Origin: Orthonyx spaldingii
Taxonomy: Eukaryota; Chordata; Aves; Passeriformes; Orthonychidae
DNA: 64,000 nucleotides
Assembly (NCBI GenBank): GCA_013397795.1
Contig: VZTJ01000801.1
Location: 62,001 to 126,000 of the forward strand
Direction of reading: 5' to 3'
Positions 35,601 to 47,583 of this stretch are shown piece after piece. The notes beneath the pieces are model-generated. The model saw nothing but the letters and a program-made list of their open reading frames with translations. It was not told the origin of the DNA and searched no databases. A program made the translations under genes and the position numbers. Within the stretch, counting starts at the first letter, position 1. Every line of letters begins with the position of its first letter.

Positions 35601-38600
35601 CTTGTTTTTATTTTCCTATGTGTTATTGCGAATCTGGCAAAGAAATTGTAGGAAATTGCTTGAGAAATAAATAACTACATGGATGAAAGATAAAATGGTC
35701 AGTTTGAGAGGAAAGAGTGAGTCCACCTGCGCAAAGTATATAACCAGTAAGAATAATTTTGAAAGATGGCAGCTGCAATAAAAAGAAACCTTTTAAAACA
35801 GTGTGCTGAGGCAGTACTCCAACTCTGGCTCAGAAGGAAGTGTGTTACTTACTGAATTATGAGCAACATTCTGTTCCACATCCTGTTTAAAGATGGTATT
35901 TTGTCTTTGCGCTGCAAAGGAAGGGAACAGAAGCCTTCCAGTAAACAGATGTGTGTTCTTCAGCTGAATTGCCATTGGTAGACTGTGTTAAAATGTTCTA
36001 AGGCATAGATTGCTCTAAAGATAATGTAATAGATGTTTAAATTTTACAATATGTATGAAATTACTGCGGAATTTGAGTTTGTGTTGATCACACAGAATGA
36101 ACATGAGATGTAAAGGCCATCTTGGAAAAATAGAAGGCAAAAGAAAGGGTGTAGATGTGATGGAGACCTTAGCAGAGGAGAGGTTAAGTAGATGGACTTG
36201 TGGCCTTTGCCATCACACAAGGAAAAAATGGTCAGAAGCAGTTTGGTTCATCCCATTTCATCCTCTGTTGTCTGCATTCTGATCTACTGAAAACAATAGA
36301 ATAGGGACATGTGGTAATCTAAAATAATCTGTTGCTTTAAGTAATGTACCTAACTTTAAATGGTGAGCCAGTCCATCACTGAAAACATACTCACAAATCT
36401 ACATTCTAATGCACTCTGACTCTGTGGAAAAATATATGTAAGCACTGTTTAAAATGAACTAGCAAATGGCAATCTAGTAGCCACTTCACATATATAAACT
36501 GGAAAACTTTGTATATACAGCAGAGAAATCTGTTCCATATGTAAACTTCCACGTTTTTATTTTGAATGCTGCCTGTACCATATAACAGCACATTTTATAA
36601 AATAACACAGCACACAACAGCACATTTAATAAACTAATATGTGAATTGGATTATTTCAAACAAAGCATGCTTTTTCTCATTTTGGTTTTCATAAGCTACC
36701 CTTTTCTAGTAATACGATATTCAGACAGTGGGAATTTATATTTTTTACAGGTTTTTTTAAACTATTGTCACAGTTCTTTATTTTATTTTATTGGTAATCA
36801 TGTTAGCTATATTTATGGTTATGCTGACTTTCCATGTTCTTTAGTCCAGTATGTATTGATACTGAATTGCTACCACAGAAGACAAAAATGAAATAGATAA
36901 AATTGTGCCTTTGGATGACTATATAAACTATCTGTGTTCAGAAGCAATATCACAAATACCCAAACTTTAACTCCTAGGTACAAGGAATTGTAAAGATGCT
37001 GACTTCTCAGACGTTCCCTGTCCCGAGGTTACCAAATGTTAGAGGTTCCACATTTAAACCATATACTGCATGGTGCTTCATACATAGCCCCAGTGACTGT
37101 AGAGCAAAGAATTCTCTGTCTGGATTGTTTCTTCATGTTCTTGGATAGTTTCAGATGATGGCATTGATGATGCAGCAAACCACCTATACAATCAGAGGCA
37201 ATGCAAACAAAAACAGACATTTAAAACCCTGTCTAAAATAAAAGTTATAATTTTTCTGATAAAACTGTAAGGCAAACAGAGTGGAATGAATTTCAGTGAA
37301 CTTTAAATATATGTTGCAGGTCTCTACTGCCTGGATAGACACCTCAGGTTTTCGTCAGAGTCAGAAAAGAGTAATAGTCACCCCTGGGGTGCACTTCATC
37401 TCATCCTGCTGTTGACATCTAAAATTAATCATACTCTAGAATTGCCTATATATTTTTGTTGTGTCTACAGAAAAATATAGCACAATTAATTCAGAACTGG
37501 GAATCTATATCTCAAATGCTTAAAGTGCATTGAAATTAAATAACCTGCAGCATCTCTCCTCTTCCAAGAGTCTTCCCACTTTGGGAAGAACATTAGAGAG
37601 AATACTTTCTTTTTCCACAAGATTTAGTAGTGTTCATTTGCTCAATATGCAAATACCTTTAGGACTTATACAGAGCACTAAATAAATTGTAACTTGCTTG
37701 TGAACAAAACCTATTTTTTGCTTGACTGGGATAGAAAACAAGAGAAGACACGGGATCAGAATTAACTTGGGACAACAGTTACTGGAACCAGAGTGTCCCT
37801 GCTGTGCCACAGGGAAGAGGAAAGCTCCATAATTCATTGCAATAGAACTCAAAACTGAGTGAGGTACTTGGATAGTCTTCCAGAAATGCTTAGCAATGGG
37901 TTTGTATCTGTTGGTGCCATTCAACATTGGCCCTGGTAATATGTTACTTTCCTCATTTTTCTACTTTAAAACCAATGTAGTCTGTGCTATTTCTATTTTA
38001 TTCTAATGGAGACATAAATCTTTGCCCTAGCAGAACATAGTAAAATGAAGCCTGAGTAACTAAACCTGTTGGGGCAGAACATTCTACATTTCTATAAAGC
38101 GTTCATTCATTTTTGAACAAGCAACATATTTTTTCTTTCAGATTTGACACATGCAATTTTATTTTCAGTGTTTATACATTGTCTGTTCTTTTGACAAGTA
38201 GCAGACAGTGTACAGTGAGCTATTCTATTATGTTGTAAAAAATTTGCCAACTACATATTTAAAGACACAAATATATTTGGATTAATTAGACGGTATTTTC
38301 TATTTGACAAGAATTTCTCAGAATGGAGCTGCGAGGCCTTCATTGCAATGGGAATTAAAGTGGTTTCAATTTCCTGTTTTATGAGGTGGACAACAGCTAT
38401 TCTTGTAGAACAAGTGCAGTAGGTTAATAACTGGGTCAGTGCTCCACTCATGTCACTGTTTTCTTTCTGAGGGGAAGGTTTGTGCAGAGAAAATGACTGC
38501 AAAGGACAAAATGTGGGATTTTGTCTTTGCTGTTTTACAACGGGTCTTCAGTAGATGTGTTTAAGATTTTCTAATTGACATGCCTGCAAACTTCCCTAAA

Positions 38601-40243
38601 GTTATCTATGTCTCACTTATTATAAACTGTAATAGCAGTTCTATTGATCAGTAAATGCCTTCAAGGCATAGTCTCATTGATGTTAAATTATGAAACAATA
38701 GAGATGGGTGAATCATATTTCTGGAATATAAAATGTGAATTCTTTTGAAGATCCATAAAGATGTAGAATCTAATTCAGTTCGTCATTGCATGTTTTCACT
38801 TCCAAGTCCAATAGTAGCAAACTCAGCTTTTCCCTGGACCATGCAGGTGTAACAATGAGGATGCAGAAGAAACAGATCTGACAGAGAAGAAAGCACTATT
38901 TTCAAATAGTTTCAATAGAAGTGCTGCGGTTTAATATATGTACCCGTGTGTGACTGGCTGTTTGATATCGTGATTGCATTGAGACACAGCAAGTTTCAAA
39001 GTCTGGTTTGTTCTCACAATATATGAGAATTCCTTTCTCACAATGCCTTGGCTAACCTGTGTTCATCTGCAAGGTCTCAGGTTTATTGAATAATGCAGGC
39101 TCTTTTAAGTTGATTTTTTATTCTTACCTCTTAATAGTCTTAACATTTCTTCAAACATACTATAGTATCACAGATATCCTTTGACTAAAATCTGGTTTTT
39201 GATGTCAGTGCAGTTCAATATCTAGACCCTAGCCCATTGTGGAGTTGCAAAAGAAGTGGCCTATATTCTTCTGTCTAGCAAAATTTTAATGAAAATGAAG
39301 ACGTGAAAGAGACAAAATCTCCTATAGAAAGTGAAGGAAAGCACTTTAATGCATAGGGATCTTGGAAAATGACAGAGAAGGGAAAAGACTAAGTGAGAAA
39401 ACAGTTTATACACAGCAAGATTATGTTGAAGGTAATAAAGGAAATGTCAAAAAACAAATGTAGGTTCCAGCTGTTTCAGAGGAGAAGATTGAGAAGACAG
39501 AAGAGGAGTCTGTCTTAAGTTATCTACTTAGGGAAAATAACCTGTATGGTGTACATTCATCCATTCTGCTGCAGTTCACAGCCTGTTGGGGTGTTACTTT
39601 TGGTGGGAACAACTTCTGGAGTGAACTGTTGAGAATTATGGAATAATTCCGTAATTAATAAAGGAAGGTTTGTTGCCGTCCTGGGACCCAGGTAAGAGAC
39701 ATCACCAAGAAACTTCCCAGACTGGTATGGCCCACTGATTATTACAGAGTTTGTGACTCTGTATTTAGGACATAAGTACATGTATTCTGAAAACCCTGTG
39801 GAAGTAATAAGTGTGTCAAAGCTCCCTATGCTCCTTGTTTACAGAAGCACACATCAGAAGAAGCATAATTACAGTAATGACATTTTGCAGGTACAGAAAC
39901 ACAGTAATTTGAAGCTCTAGAGCAAATGTCTATAAGTAAAGGGTTCTTTCAGTAGCTATTTGATTTCATTAACCTTGATCATCACCATACACACATGCTC
40001 TTGGTTTTCCACTTTGCAAGCTTGGAAGACTACCACTAATAAGGAAATACATTTAATTTCCCGCTTTATGATTTCATTATTATATGGCTGATCGATTTTT
40101 TTCCCCTCAGTCTCTTATGAACAAAGCTAAAGAATTTCGTAATTTTTAGCCTTTTGTAAATCTTTCAACCGTGTACTGGTTTGTACAGTCAATGAGTAAT
40201 CTGTTTTGGTTGAGTGGAACTAGCAATCTATTTGTGCTCTCTC
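32667..40243. other. AT-rich non-coding stretch, nothing recognised
   Basis: No gene, RNA gene or clear transposon was found over these 7.6 kb. A short direct repeat (AACAGCACATTT...AATAAA-like, about 18 bp, spaced 32 bp) lies at 36584-36633. A C/T-rich minus strand at 34390-34800 creates a 136-codon low-complexity frame that I do not regard as a gene. Confidence 0.55.
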
Positions 40244-40806
40244 AGAATCACAGAATATGCTGAGTTGGAATGGTCCTACAAGGATCATCCAGTCCAAGTG
40301 TGACCCTGCACAGAATATCCCCAAGCATCACACTGTGTCCCTGAGAGTATTGTCCAAACACTACTTGAACTCTGGCAGGCTGGTGCTGTGGCCACTTCCC
40401 TGGGGAGCCTGTTCCAGTGCCCAACCACCCTCTGGGTGAAGAACCTTTTTCTAATATCCAGCCTAAACCTCCTGACACAAATTCAGGCCATTCCCTCAAG
40501 TTCTGTCACTGGTCACCTCAGAGAAGAGATCAGTGTCTGCTCCCTCTCTTCCCCTCATGAGGAAGTTGTAACTGTAATGAGGTTTCCCCTCAGTCTCCTC
40601 TTCTCCAGGCTGAACAGACCAAATGACCTCAGCCACTCCTCATACGGCTTCCCCTCAAGACCCTTTACCATCTTCTTTGGCCTCCTTTGGACACTCTCTT
40701 TATATCTTTCTTATATTGTGGCACCCAAGACTGCCCAGAATATTCAAGGTGAGGCCATACCAATGCAGAGTAGGGCTGGACAACCACATCCCCCTTGCCT
40801 GGCTGG
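40244..40806 (-). mobile_element. CR1 LINE, 5'-truncated copy, minus strand
   Basis: The + strand starts AGAATCACAGAATATGCTGA, the reverse complement of the CR1 3' tail, and continues as the antisense of the 3' UTR and ORF2 end. Homology to the plus-strand copy at 45485-46569 runs to about the CCTTGCCTGGCTGGC near 40800, then stops. From about 40340 to 40700 the two copies are nearly identical. In the antisense frame about 100 consecutive codons differ at only about four positions. Near the tail this copy has about a dozen bases that the other lacks. Confidence 0.9.
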
Positions 40807-42895
40807 CAAATGATGGGAAGTGGCTCAGTGAGCTCTTCTGGCACTTTCCACAGTGCCCTTGAGTGGATCTCAACAGACCCCAAAAGATACGTATCTCAGT
40901 GGTGTAGTATGTCACTGACCATTTACCCTTGGATTATGGATGCTTCATTCTAGTCTCCATCTCTGTCTTTCAGCTCAATATAATTAATTCCCTTTGTGCT
41001 AGTCAGCTTTGTTTCTAAAATCAAAAATCAGCTCAATTTATGAAGAAAATAAATAAGAAAATTTCATGATCCTCATTTTGGCATAGTGGAGGCCCTATAG
41101 CATTTCGGGTACATTTACAATATCTGTTCAACTACATCACATTTATACTATGATTCAGGAAAAATAAACTGCCCTCCAAGCCCTAAGGACAAAACTATTT
41201 ACAGACAACTAGAAGCCTTTGTAGTTTAGCACTGATAGCTAGGACAATTCAAACAAATAGAGAACAACTTTTCCATGATACTGTTTATTATTCTGGGATG
41301 GAGAATAGCAATCTATATGGATGTATTCTGACATAAGGACACATGAATAGTATCACACAATACATAGTAAAAAGAAAGAGTGCCCTGTGAGACATAGAGA
41401 GATCAGTTTAGAGTGAGAGAGAAAAATGGAAAACATAGATAGTTTACAGTAACTTACCACTTGATTGAATGCTTCTCTGAAAAAAATGACTGGATTTTTT
41501 CTGAGCTGTTGACAAATTTTGTGATCCTTTCTAGCAGCTCCTTTCCTAGACTGGGCTAAAGGCTTTTTTTGGGTTATTAACTTCTTGTGTGAAAGTTTGC
41601 ACTGTGCTTGGGAAGACGATTTGTTTCTAATCGCTATTAGAGTTGTATTTTAGACATGCTTTGATGCATCGGTATATGGATACTTGGGGTTTATTACTCT
41701 TTGCCTCTTGTCTCACTGGTTGCTGACATCTCTCCTGCCCTTAGGGTCAGAACTGGATGGCTACAGCCATTCCAACTATAACCTTAAGCATCTAACCACA
41801 GTGCTAAGTGTGGGAACAATGCTCCACATCATTTCGCTGTAACCAAACTCATATAACTATAAGCAATCCCTGGTAGAGTAATCTGGAACATAGCAATATG
41901 GGGGACAATTCTCCATCCTCTTATGCCTACAATTCACAAAGTGGCACATCTCTTCTCAGTTTGGAGATTCCCTAGACCTAACAAATTTTCCATGCATCAG
42001 CCAGCTTATTTAGTACTCCTCCACCAGACTGGAGGTCTCACACTGGCTTCTGTAGAACAAAACCAGGTCCATGAGAGCCTGGCTGGATTTCCTCCAGCAG
42101 GCCTCCCATTTGAAAGTGAGCCAGCAGCCTAGGCTGGCTGCACACCACGCAAGAGCAATGGCATATGCTTAGAAATAAATATTTCAGCCTCAACTCTTTT
42201 CACCAGCAAAGAACAGCTTTGGTCCAGCTAAAGTGTTGACCAAATTTGTGTTGACCTAAATGATTTGTTTCAGCAGAGCTAAACACAAAATATTTTTTGG
42301 TACAGCATTTAATAACATTGTAATTAATATTTCAGTGATTCAAAGTTTACTTCAAAGTTATTAATAAATATTTCATAAAAGCAAAAGATGGAAATTTTTT
42401 CACTCAGGCTAAAAGGCACGTTTTGATTAGAAAATAGCATTCTTTTCCTGATCATGTGTTTATGCAAGGTATATGCAGTAGAGATGGTTGCAGAATGAGG
42501 GACTAGCCTCTAAAAATGACAATGTGAAACAAAAGTTAAGAGCCATTAGGAAATGCAGTTCTGGCACATTGTACATTTTTTGTTGTGATAATTTACCAGC
42601 TTCACAACATGTGGTTGTGTCTGGATTACTTTTTCCACATACACCACAGCAATGTCATGGTAAATTGCAGTGATAGGTCATACAGGTCCTGATCAGTCAC
42701 TTCCAATATTTGCATCTGAGTTAGTACTCTGGAGCATTATTCCACTCATAATTCTACTAAGGTGATTTTTTTCTCCCCGATAATAGGCAGTAAATTTACA
42801 CACAATGTTTCAAGAATTAAAAAACTCCAAAAACAAAGCCAAAGAAGCAAACAAAACAAAAAAACCCCATTTGTAATCGAAACTGGTTTTCAAAT
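40807..42895. other. AT-rich non-coding stretch, nothing recognised
   Basis: No gene or repeat could be supported here. The first roughly 80 bases could be a diverged continuation of the neighbouring CR1, but I cannot show it. Confidence 0.55.
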
Positions 42896-42982
42896 AAGAA
42901 AGAAAGAAAGAAAGAAATGGGAAAACCACTTTTCTGATGTATTAAAAAGTTAAAGATGGCCCAAATATTTCTTTCTTTCTTT
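42896..42982. repeat. Inverted AAAG / TTTC microsatellite pair
   Basis: An (AAAG)n tract at 42896-42917 is followed about 50 bases later by a (TTTC)n tract at 42968-42982. The two are complementary and could pair as a stem of about 15 bp. A plain slippage origin is likely. Confidence 0.85.
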
Positions 42983-43418
42983 ATTTAGTGTACATATTCT
43001 TGGACTAAAACCTTTGTGGGTTTTTATTCATAATTAATGTAATTCTAGAGTGTAATTTGTAGAAAAAATTAAACATGGTTTTTTTTATAAACAGGAAAAA
43101 ATACTTGTATTTTCCTTTTTTAAAGAAATCCCTAAAATATCTTTCTGATACAGATCTAAACAAGTGCTTTTGCATTTCTTTTTTTTGTAACGTGAGGAGA
43201 CAAAACAGGATATTCAACTTATTTAGAAGAGATTTTTTTGCAGTATCTACATATGAAACCATCTTGCTATTCCTTTAGCTCAGACAAATGCTTAGCTAAT
43301 CAAAATAGAAAAAGGGATTATTTGATTCTTAAAATACAAAGATAGCTATAATAAAGCTTCTGTGTACAAGCCCTAAATGTTTTAGAATGATAAATGTTTT
43401 AGATCTCATTTTGGTTAG

Positions 43419-43950
43419 TGCCCTGGTTTCAGCTGGGGTAGAGTTGATTTTCTACCTGGTAGCTGGTACAGTGCTGGAGTTTAGATTCAGGATAAGAATA
43501 ATGTTGGTTTCACTGTTGCTGAGCAGCACTTACAGTAAGTCAAGGATTTTCCAGCCTCTCATTCTTCCCTGCCAGAGAGGATGACAGTACAAGAAGCTGG
43601 GAGGGGACACAGCCAGGACAGCTGACCCCAAGTGGCCAAAGGGATATTCCAAACCATATGGCATCATGCTAAACAATAAAACTGGGGGAAATTTGTGGGG
43701 GGTGGTGAATGTTACTCAGGAACTGGCTGGACATTTATCAGTGGGTGGTGAGAAAGTGCATTGTGCCTCACTTGTTTTGTATATTTTTTTATCATTATTA
43801 TTAATTTCCTTTTCTTTTCTGTCCTATTAAACTATCTTTATCCCAACCCATGAGTTTTAAGCTTTTTCCAATTTGCTCCCCCACCCCACTATGGGCAAGT
43901 GAGCGAACGGCTGTGTGTTCAGCTGCCTGGCACGTTAAACCACAAGAACA
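43419..43950 (+). mobile_element. Solo LTR, avian ERVL-like family (copy C)
   Basis: The element starts TGCCCTGGTTTCAGCTGGGG and ends CGTTAAACCACAAGAACA. It carries the hallmark internal block of this avian LTR family: GGACAGCTGACCCCAAGTGG and then CCAAAGGGATATTCCA (about 43617-43652). A polyadenylation signal ATTAAA lies at 43826-43831, followed by CTATCTTTATCCCAACCCA. The TATA box position has decayed to CAATAAAACT (about 43673). No viral genes adjoin it, so it is a solo LTR. The flanking five bases (GTTAG and GAAAG) match at three positions, a possible eroded target duplication. It is in the opposite orientation to copies A and B of the same family. Confidence 0.88.
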
Positions 43951-45484
43951 GAAAGGTCCTTAACTCAGCACATAAGGAATTAACATAACAGTGTTATATC
44001 CTCTTGGCAAGTATTTCTTGGTCATATAGGAAAAGCAGAAAGCCTTTTTAGCCCCAAGGATGAATTTTGAACAATTTTATTTGGTGAATCTTCTTTCCAC
44101 ATGAATTTGATTTGTCCAGGTTACTTTTTTTTGTGGGAATTTCTTTCTCCCTGGAACATCTCTTCTCTACAAGTTACCTGTTGCCACCCAGGTTCTATGA
44201 GAATACCCACAATGCAGCCAGCCATCACAGAACTACAGCCACAGCTTTGTTAATATCCTTCCACCTTTTACTCAACATATTTTTCATACAGAGCATCTGA
44301 AGTTCAGACTTTCCTTATCATTTTCTGAAAGCCTCCTGGTCTCCTCTTTTCTGCAGAGAGCTTTGTTTGCAGCATATTTGCTGTCTCCTTCAGCATTATC
44401 ACTGTAGATTTTACAACTACTGGTATTTTTTTCCTCTTTACAGAATGTAGCGTCCACATTTTCAGCATGCTGTTCCCCTAGTGAATATGGAAGACCTCAT
44501 TACATTCCAGTGAAACATTTTTAATTGTTAGTGTTCATAGTCATGAAAACAAAAAAAAAGAGAAACTTGCACTTTTCTGATCTTAAAAGGGAACATCTCC
44601 ATAAGCAGCCACCTTGAATTCTAGTATCCATTTCAAACATAATATTTATGCATGACAATATGGACACTAAAAGAAATATTTCTGCTAAAAAGTTAGTTTC
44701 TGCTGTTGTTTTTTGTTATTATATTAGGTCGCAATTTTTATTTAATGCAATAATTATTTCATACCTCAAGTCTTAACTTAAACATTCTAAAAATCTTTCT
44801 TATTGGAAGTACATTAACTGGACAATTCAGAAAATTTGATCAAGTCTTCTGTGTTCTATATGCATTTAACTGGAATATACTGAATTTGGAATGAGTGGAG
44901 GCATAAAGCAAATAAGATCCTTCTGTGATTGTAAAAAATTGAGCTTTCTTATTACTGTATGAAGCATGAGAGATGCAGTTGTATCACAACATCATATTCT
45001 GGAGTTGGTCATGACAACAATTTCAGAATTATTTTAATTATTACAAATTATGTCAGCAAACATGTTCACTGAAAATGCTTAAGTTTGTAAGAAATCGAGA
45101 TGTTGATTTTATTAGCTGTGTTTGTTGCTAGGAGAGAAGCTTTTAAAGCTGCTTGCAGCGTTAATTGCACGTTTCTTTCCTGTCTTGCAGAGAATGACAT
45201 AAAATCACTGATGTGTTTGCTTTAGTTTCCAAAAGCTAATGTAAGGGAATAAAATTTACTTAGCATGAAGTCAATCTTGCTACTGTAAAACACTTGTAAT
45301 GTTAAAACATTATGATACATTTCTTCTGCTTAAGAACAAATATGAAAGGGGAAGTATGGAAGAAAACCAGACCTATTTAAATCCTATGATTTAAAAAAAA
45401 CCAAAATTAATATTTTTTTATCAAATACTAGCCCACAGTAAGCTATGAGGAAACATTAGCTTTGAGCTGACTCTTAGTACAAAA
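43951..45484. other. AT-rich non-coding stretch; possible conserved block near 45.05-45.25 kb
   Basis: No gene was seen. The interval 45050-45250 includes GCTTGCAGCGTTAATTGCAC and several other mixed-composition words, and stands out from the A/T background. It might be a conserved non-coding element, but this is only an impression. Confidence 0.45.
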
Positions 45485-46569
45485 TATCCATCCCACAGCT
45501 GGATAAACACTTTTTGCGATGGATGAGCAACAGGCTTATGGGTCGGGCACAAAGGGTTACAGTGAATGTGGTGACATCAGATTGGTGACCTGTCACTAGT
45601 GGGGTTCCACAGGGCTCCATCCTTGGCCCTGTGCTCTTCAACATCTTCATAAATGACTTGGACGCAGGACAGGCAGGGATACTGAGCAAGTTTGCACACC
45701 ATACAAAACTGGGAGGAGCTGTTTACTCCTTTGAGGGCAGGGAGGCCCTGTAGAGAGACCTCGACAAATTAGAGAACTGGGCAATCATGAACCATACAAA
45801 GTTCAACAAGGGAAAGTGCCAGATTCTGCACCTGGGATGGGGCAGCTCTGGATGTACACATACTGAGGAATGAGATACTGGAAAGCAGCACTGCATAAAG
45901 GTACCTGGGAGTCTTGATTGATGGCAAGTTGTTGAGTCAGCAGTGCCCTGGCAGCCAGGAGGGCCACCCATGTCCTGGGGAGCATCAGGCACAGCATGGC
46001 CAGCCAGGCAAGGGAGGGGATTGCCCAGCCCTACTCTGCACTCGTGCAGCTTCACCTTGAATATTGTGGGCAGTTTTGGGTGCCACAATATAAGAAAGAT
46101 ATAAAGCTATGAGAGAGGGTCCAAAGGAAGACAAAGAAGATGGTAAAGGGTCTTGAGGGGAAGCCGTATGAGGAGTGGCTGAGGTCATTTGGTCTGTTCA
46201 GCCTGGAGAAGAGGAGGCTGAGGGGAGACCTCATTGCAGTTACAACTTCCTCATGAGGGGAAGAGAGAGAGCAGACACTGATCTCTTCTCTGAGGTGACC
46301 AGTGACAGAACTTGAGGGAATGGCCTGAATTTGTGTCAGGAGGTTTAGGCTGGATATTAGAAAAAGGTTCTTCACCCAGAGGGTGGTTGGGCACTGGAAC
46401 AGGCTCCCCAGGGAAGTGGCCACAGCACCAGCCTGCCAGAGTTCAAGTAGTGTTTGGACAATACTCTCAGGGATATGGTGTGACCCTTGGGGATATTCTG
46501 TATGGGACTGGATGATCCTTGTAGGACTGTTCCAACTCAGCATATTCTGTGATTCTGTGCTTCTGTGAT
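45485..46569 (+). mobile_element. CR1 LINE, 5'-truncated copy, plus strand
   Basis: It begins in the reverse transcriptase part of ORF2 (CACAGCTGGATAAACAC, then GGGGTTCCACAGGGCTCC) and runs to the 3' tail TATTCTGTGATTCTGTGCTT at about 46568. It is the closest relative in the window of the minus-strand copy at 40244-40806. Its ORF2 is broken by frameshifts and has lost the catalytic residues (see the separate entry). Confidence 0.92.
45601..45860 (+). pseudogene. CR1 ORF2 remnant, reverse transcriptase palm
   Basis: The frame reads GVPQGSILGPVLFNIFINDL, the conserved RT block before the catalytic loop of non-LTR retrotransposons. The catalytic motif, normally FADD in CR1, reads FAHH here (HH encoded at 45697-45702). 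Both metal-binding aspartates are therefore lost and the enzyme could not have been active. The frame continues through KFNKGKCQILHLGWGSSG and is then broken. It has no start codon of its own. Identification is from RT family motifs. Confidence 0.85.
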
Positions 46570-46629
46570 TTGTTGGCAGTTGTGGTTACAATAAGGGTTG
46601 AAAGGAGGATCTGGGGAACTAGAGGGCTG

Positions 46630-47580
46630 TCAGCCTGATCTCAGTGCTGGGTATGGTCATGCAGCAGATCATCTTGAGTGCCATGTTGCAGCATGTGCAG
46701 AACAACCAGGGGATTGACCCAGCCAGCATGGATTTAGGAAAGGCAGGTTCTGCTTGACTAACTTGATCACCTTCATGGATAAGGTGACTGGCTAGTGGAT
46801 GAGCAAAAGGCTGTGGATATTGTCTACCCGGACTTTAGCAAAACCTTGACACTGTCTCCCATAGCATTCTCCTGGAGAAACTGGCAGCTCATGCCTTTGA
46901 CAGGCGCATTCTTTGCTGGATTAAAAACTGGCTGGATGCTGAGGCCCAGCGAGTGGTGGTGAATGGAGTTACATCCAGCTAGTGGCTGGTCACCAGTGGC
47001 TCAATCTTGGGGTCAGTCCTGTTTTATATCTTTATTCTGACCTAGACAAGGGGATTGAGGGCATGCTCAGTAATTTGCAAATGACACTAAGTTAGGCAGG
47101 ATTGTTGAGCTGCTGGAGGGCAGGAAGGCTCTGCAAAGGTATCTGGACAAGCTGAATTAATGTTCTGAGGCAACTGGTTGAGTTTCAACAAGGAGAAGTG
47201 CCAGGTGCTGCCCGTGGGTCACAACAGCTCCATGCAACACTACAGTCTTGGGAGAGAATGACTGGAAAGCTGCATGGCGGGAAAGGACCTGGGATTGCTC
47301 CTTGGCAGTCAGTTATGTATGAGCCAGTGTGTCTAGGTGGCCAAGAAGGCCAGTGGCATCCTGGCTTGGATCAGAAATAGTCTGGCCAAGGGTCTAGGGC
47401 AGTGGTTGTTCTCCTGTACTTGTCACTGGTCTCACCAGTGACAAGTTCTGTGTCCAGTACTCCTAGCCCCTCTCTACAAGAAAGATCTTGAGGTGCTGGA
47501 GTGTCCAGAGAAGGGCAACAAAGCCAGTGGAGGGTCTGAAGCACAAGTACTTATGAGGAACAGTTGAGGGAGCTGGGATT
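46630..47580 (+). pseudogene. CR1 ORF2 remnant, reverse transcriptase to C-terminus, multiply frameshifted
   Basis: Successive short frames carry recognisable CR1 RT segments: the part before the palm, the loop FANDTKL at 47074-47094, and the distal part VSRRATK-like near 47500. Frameshifts and stops separate them, for example a TAG in what is normally SSWLVTSGV (about 46980). It is old and non-functional. The two-residue catalytic site keeps only its second aspartate. Confidence 0.7.
47418..47446. repeat. Perfect 13-bp hairpin with 3-nt loop inside a CR1
   Basis: ACTTGTCACTGGT (47418-47430), CTC, ACCAGTGACAAGT (47434-47446) form a perfect stem-loop. Other CR1 copies here have the left arm (CACTGGT) followed by GAGGCCACACC, not the right arm. 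The right arm therefore looks like a templated inverted copy of the left. Confidence 0.9.
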
Positions 47581-47583
47581 GTT

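Larger units (their letters stand above)
46590..47583 (+). mobile_element. CR1 LINE fragment lacking its 3' end
   Basis: This second plus-strand CR1 starts within the RT region (GATCTGGGGAACTAGAGGGC) only about 20 bases after the tail of the preceding copy. It runs through the RT, thumb and connection parts of ORF2 and stops abruptly at GGGAGCTGGGATTGTTACTA. The last few hundred bases of CR1, including the ATTCTGTG tail, are missing. It is more diverged than its neighbours. Its catalytic loop reads FAND (47074-47085), with the first aspartate changed to asparagine. A perfect hairpin lies inside it at 47418-47446. Confidence 0.85.

Noticed and set aside
40807..40912. Possible 5' extension of the minus-strand CR1
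   Set aside because: The sequence after the CCTGGCTGGC match no longer follows the CR1 order seen in the plus-strand copy, so I ended the element at about 40806.
46052..46543. 163-codon minus-strand open frame, with a near-identical one at 40388-40813 on the + strand
   Set aside because: Both are antisense readings of the CR1 3' end. Their similarity reflects shared element sequence, not a conserved protein family.
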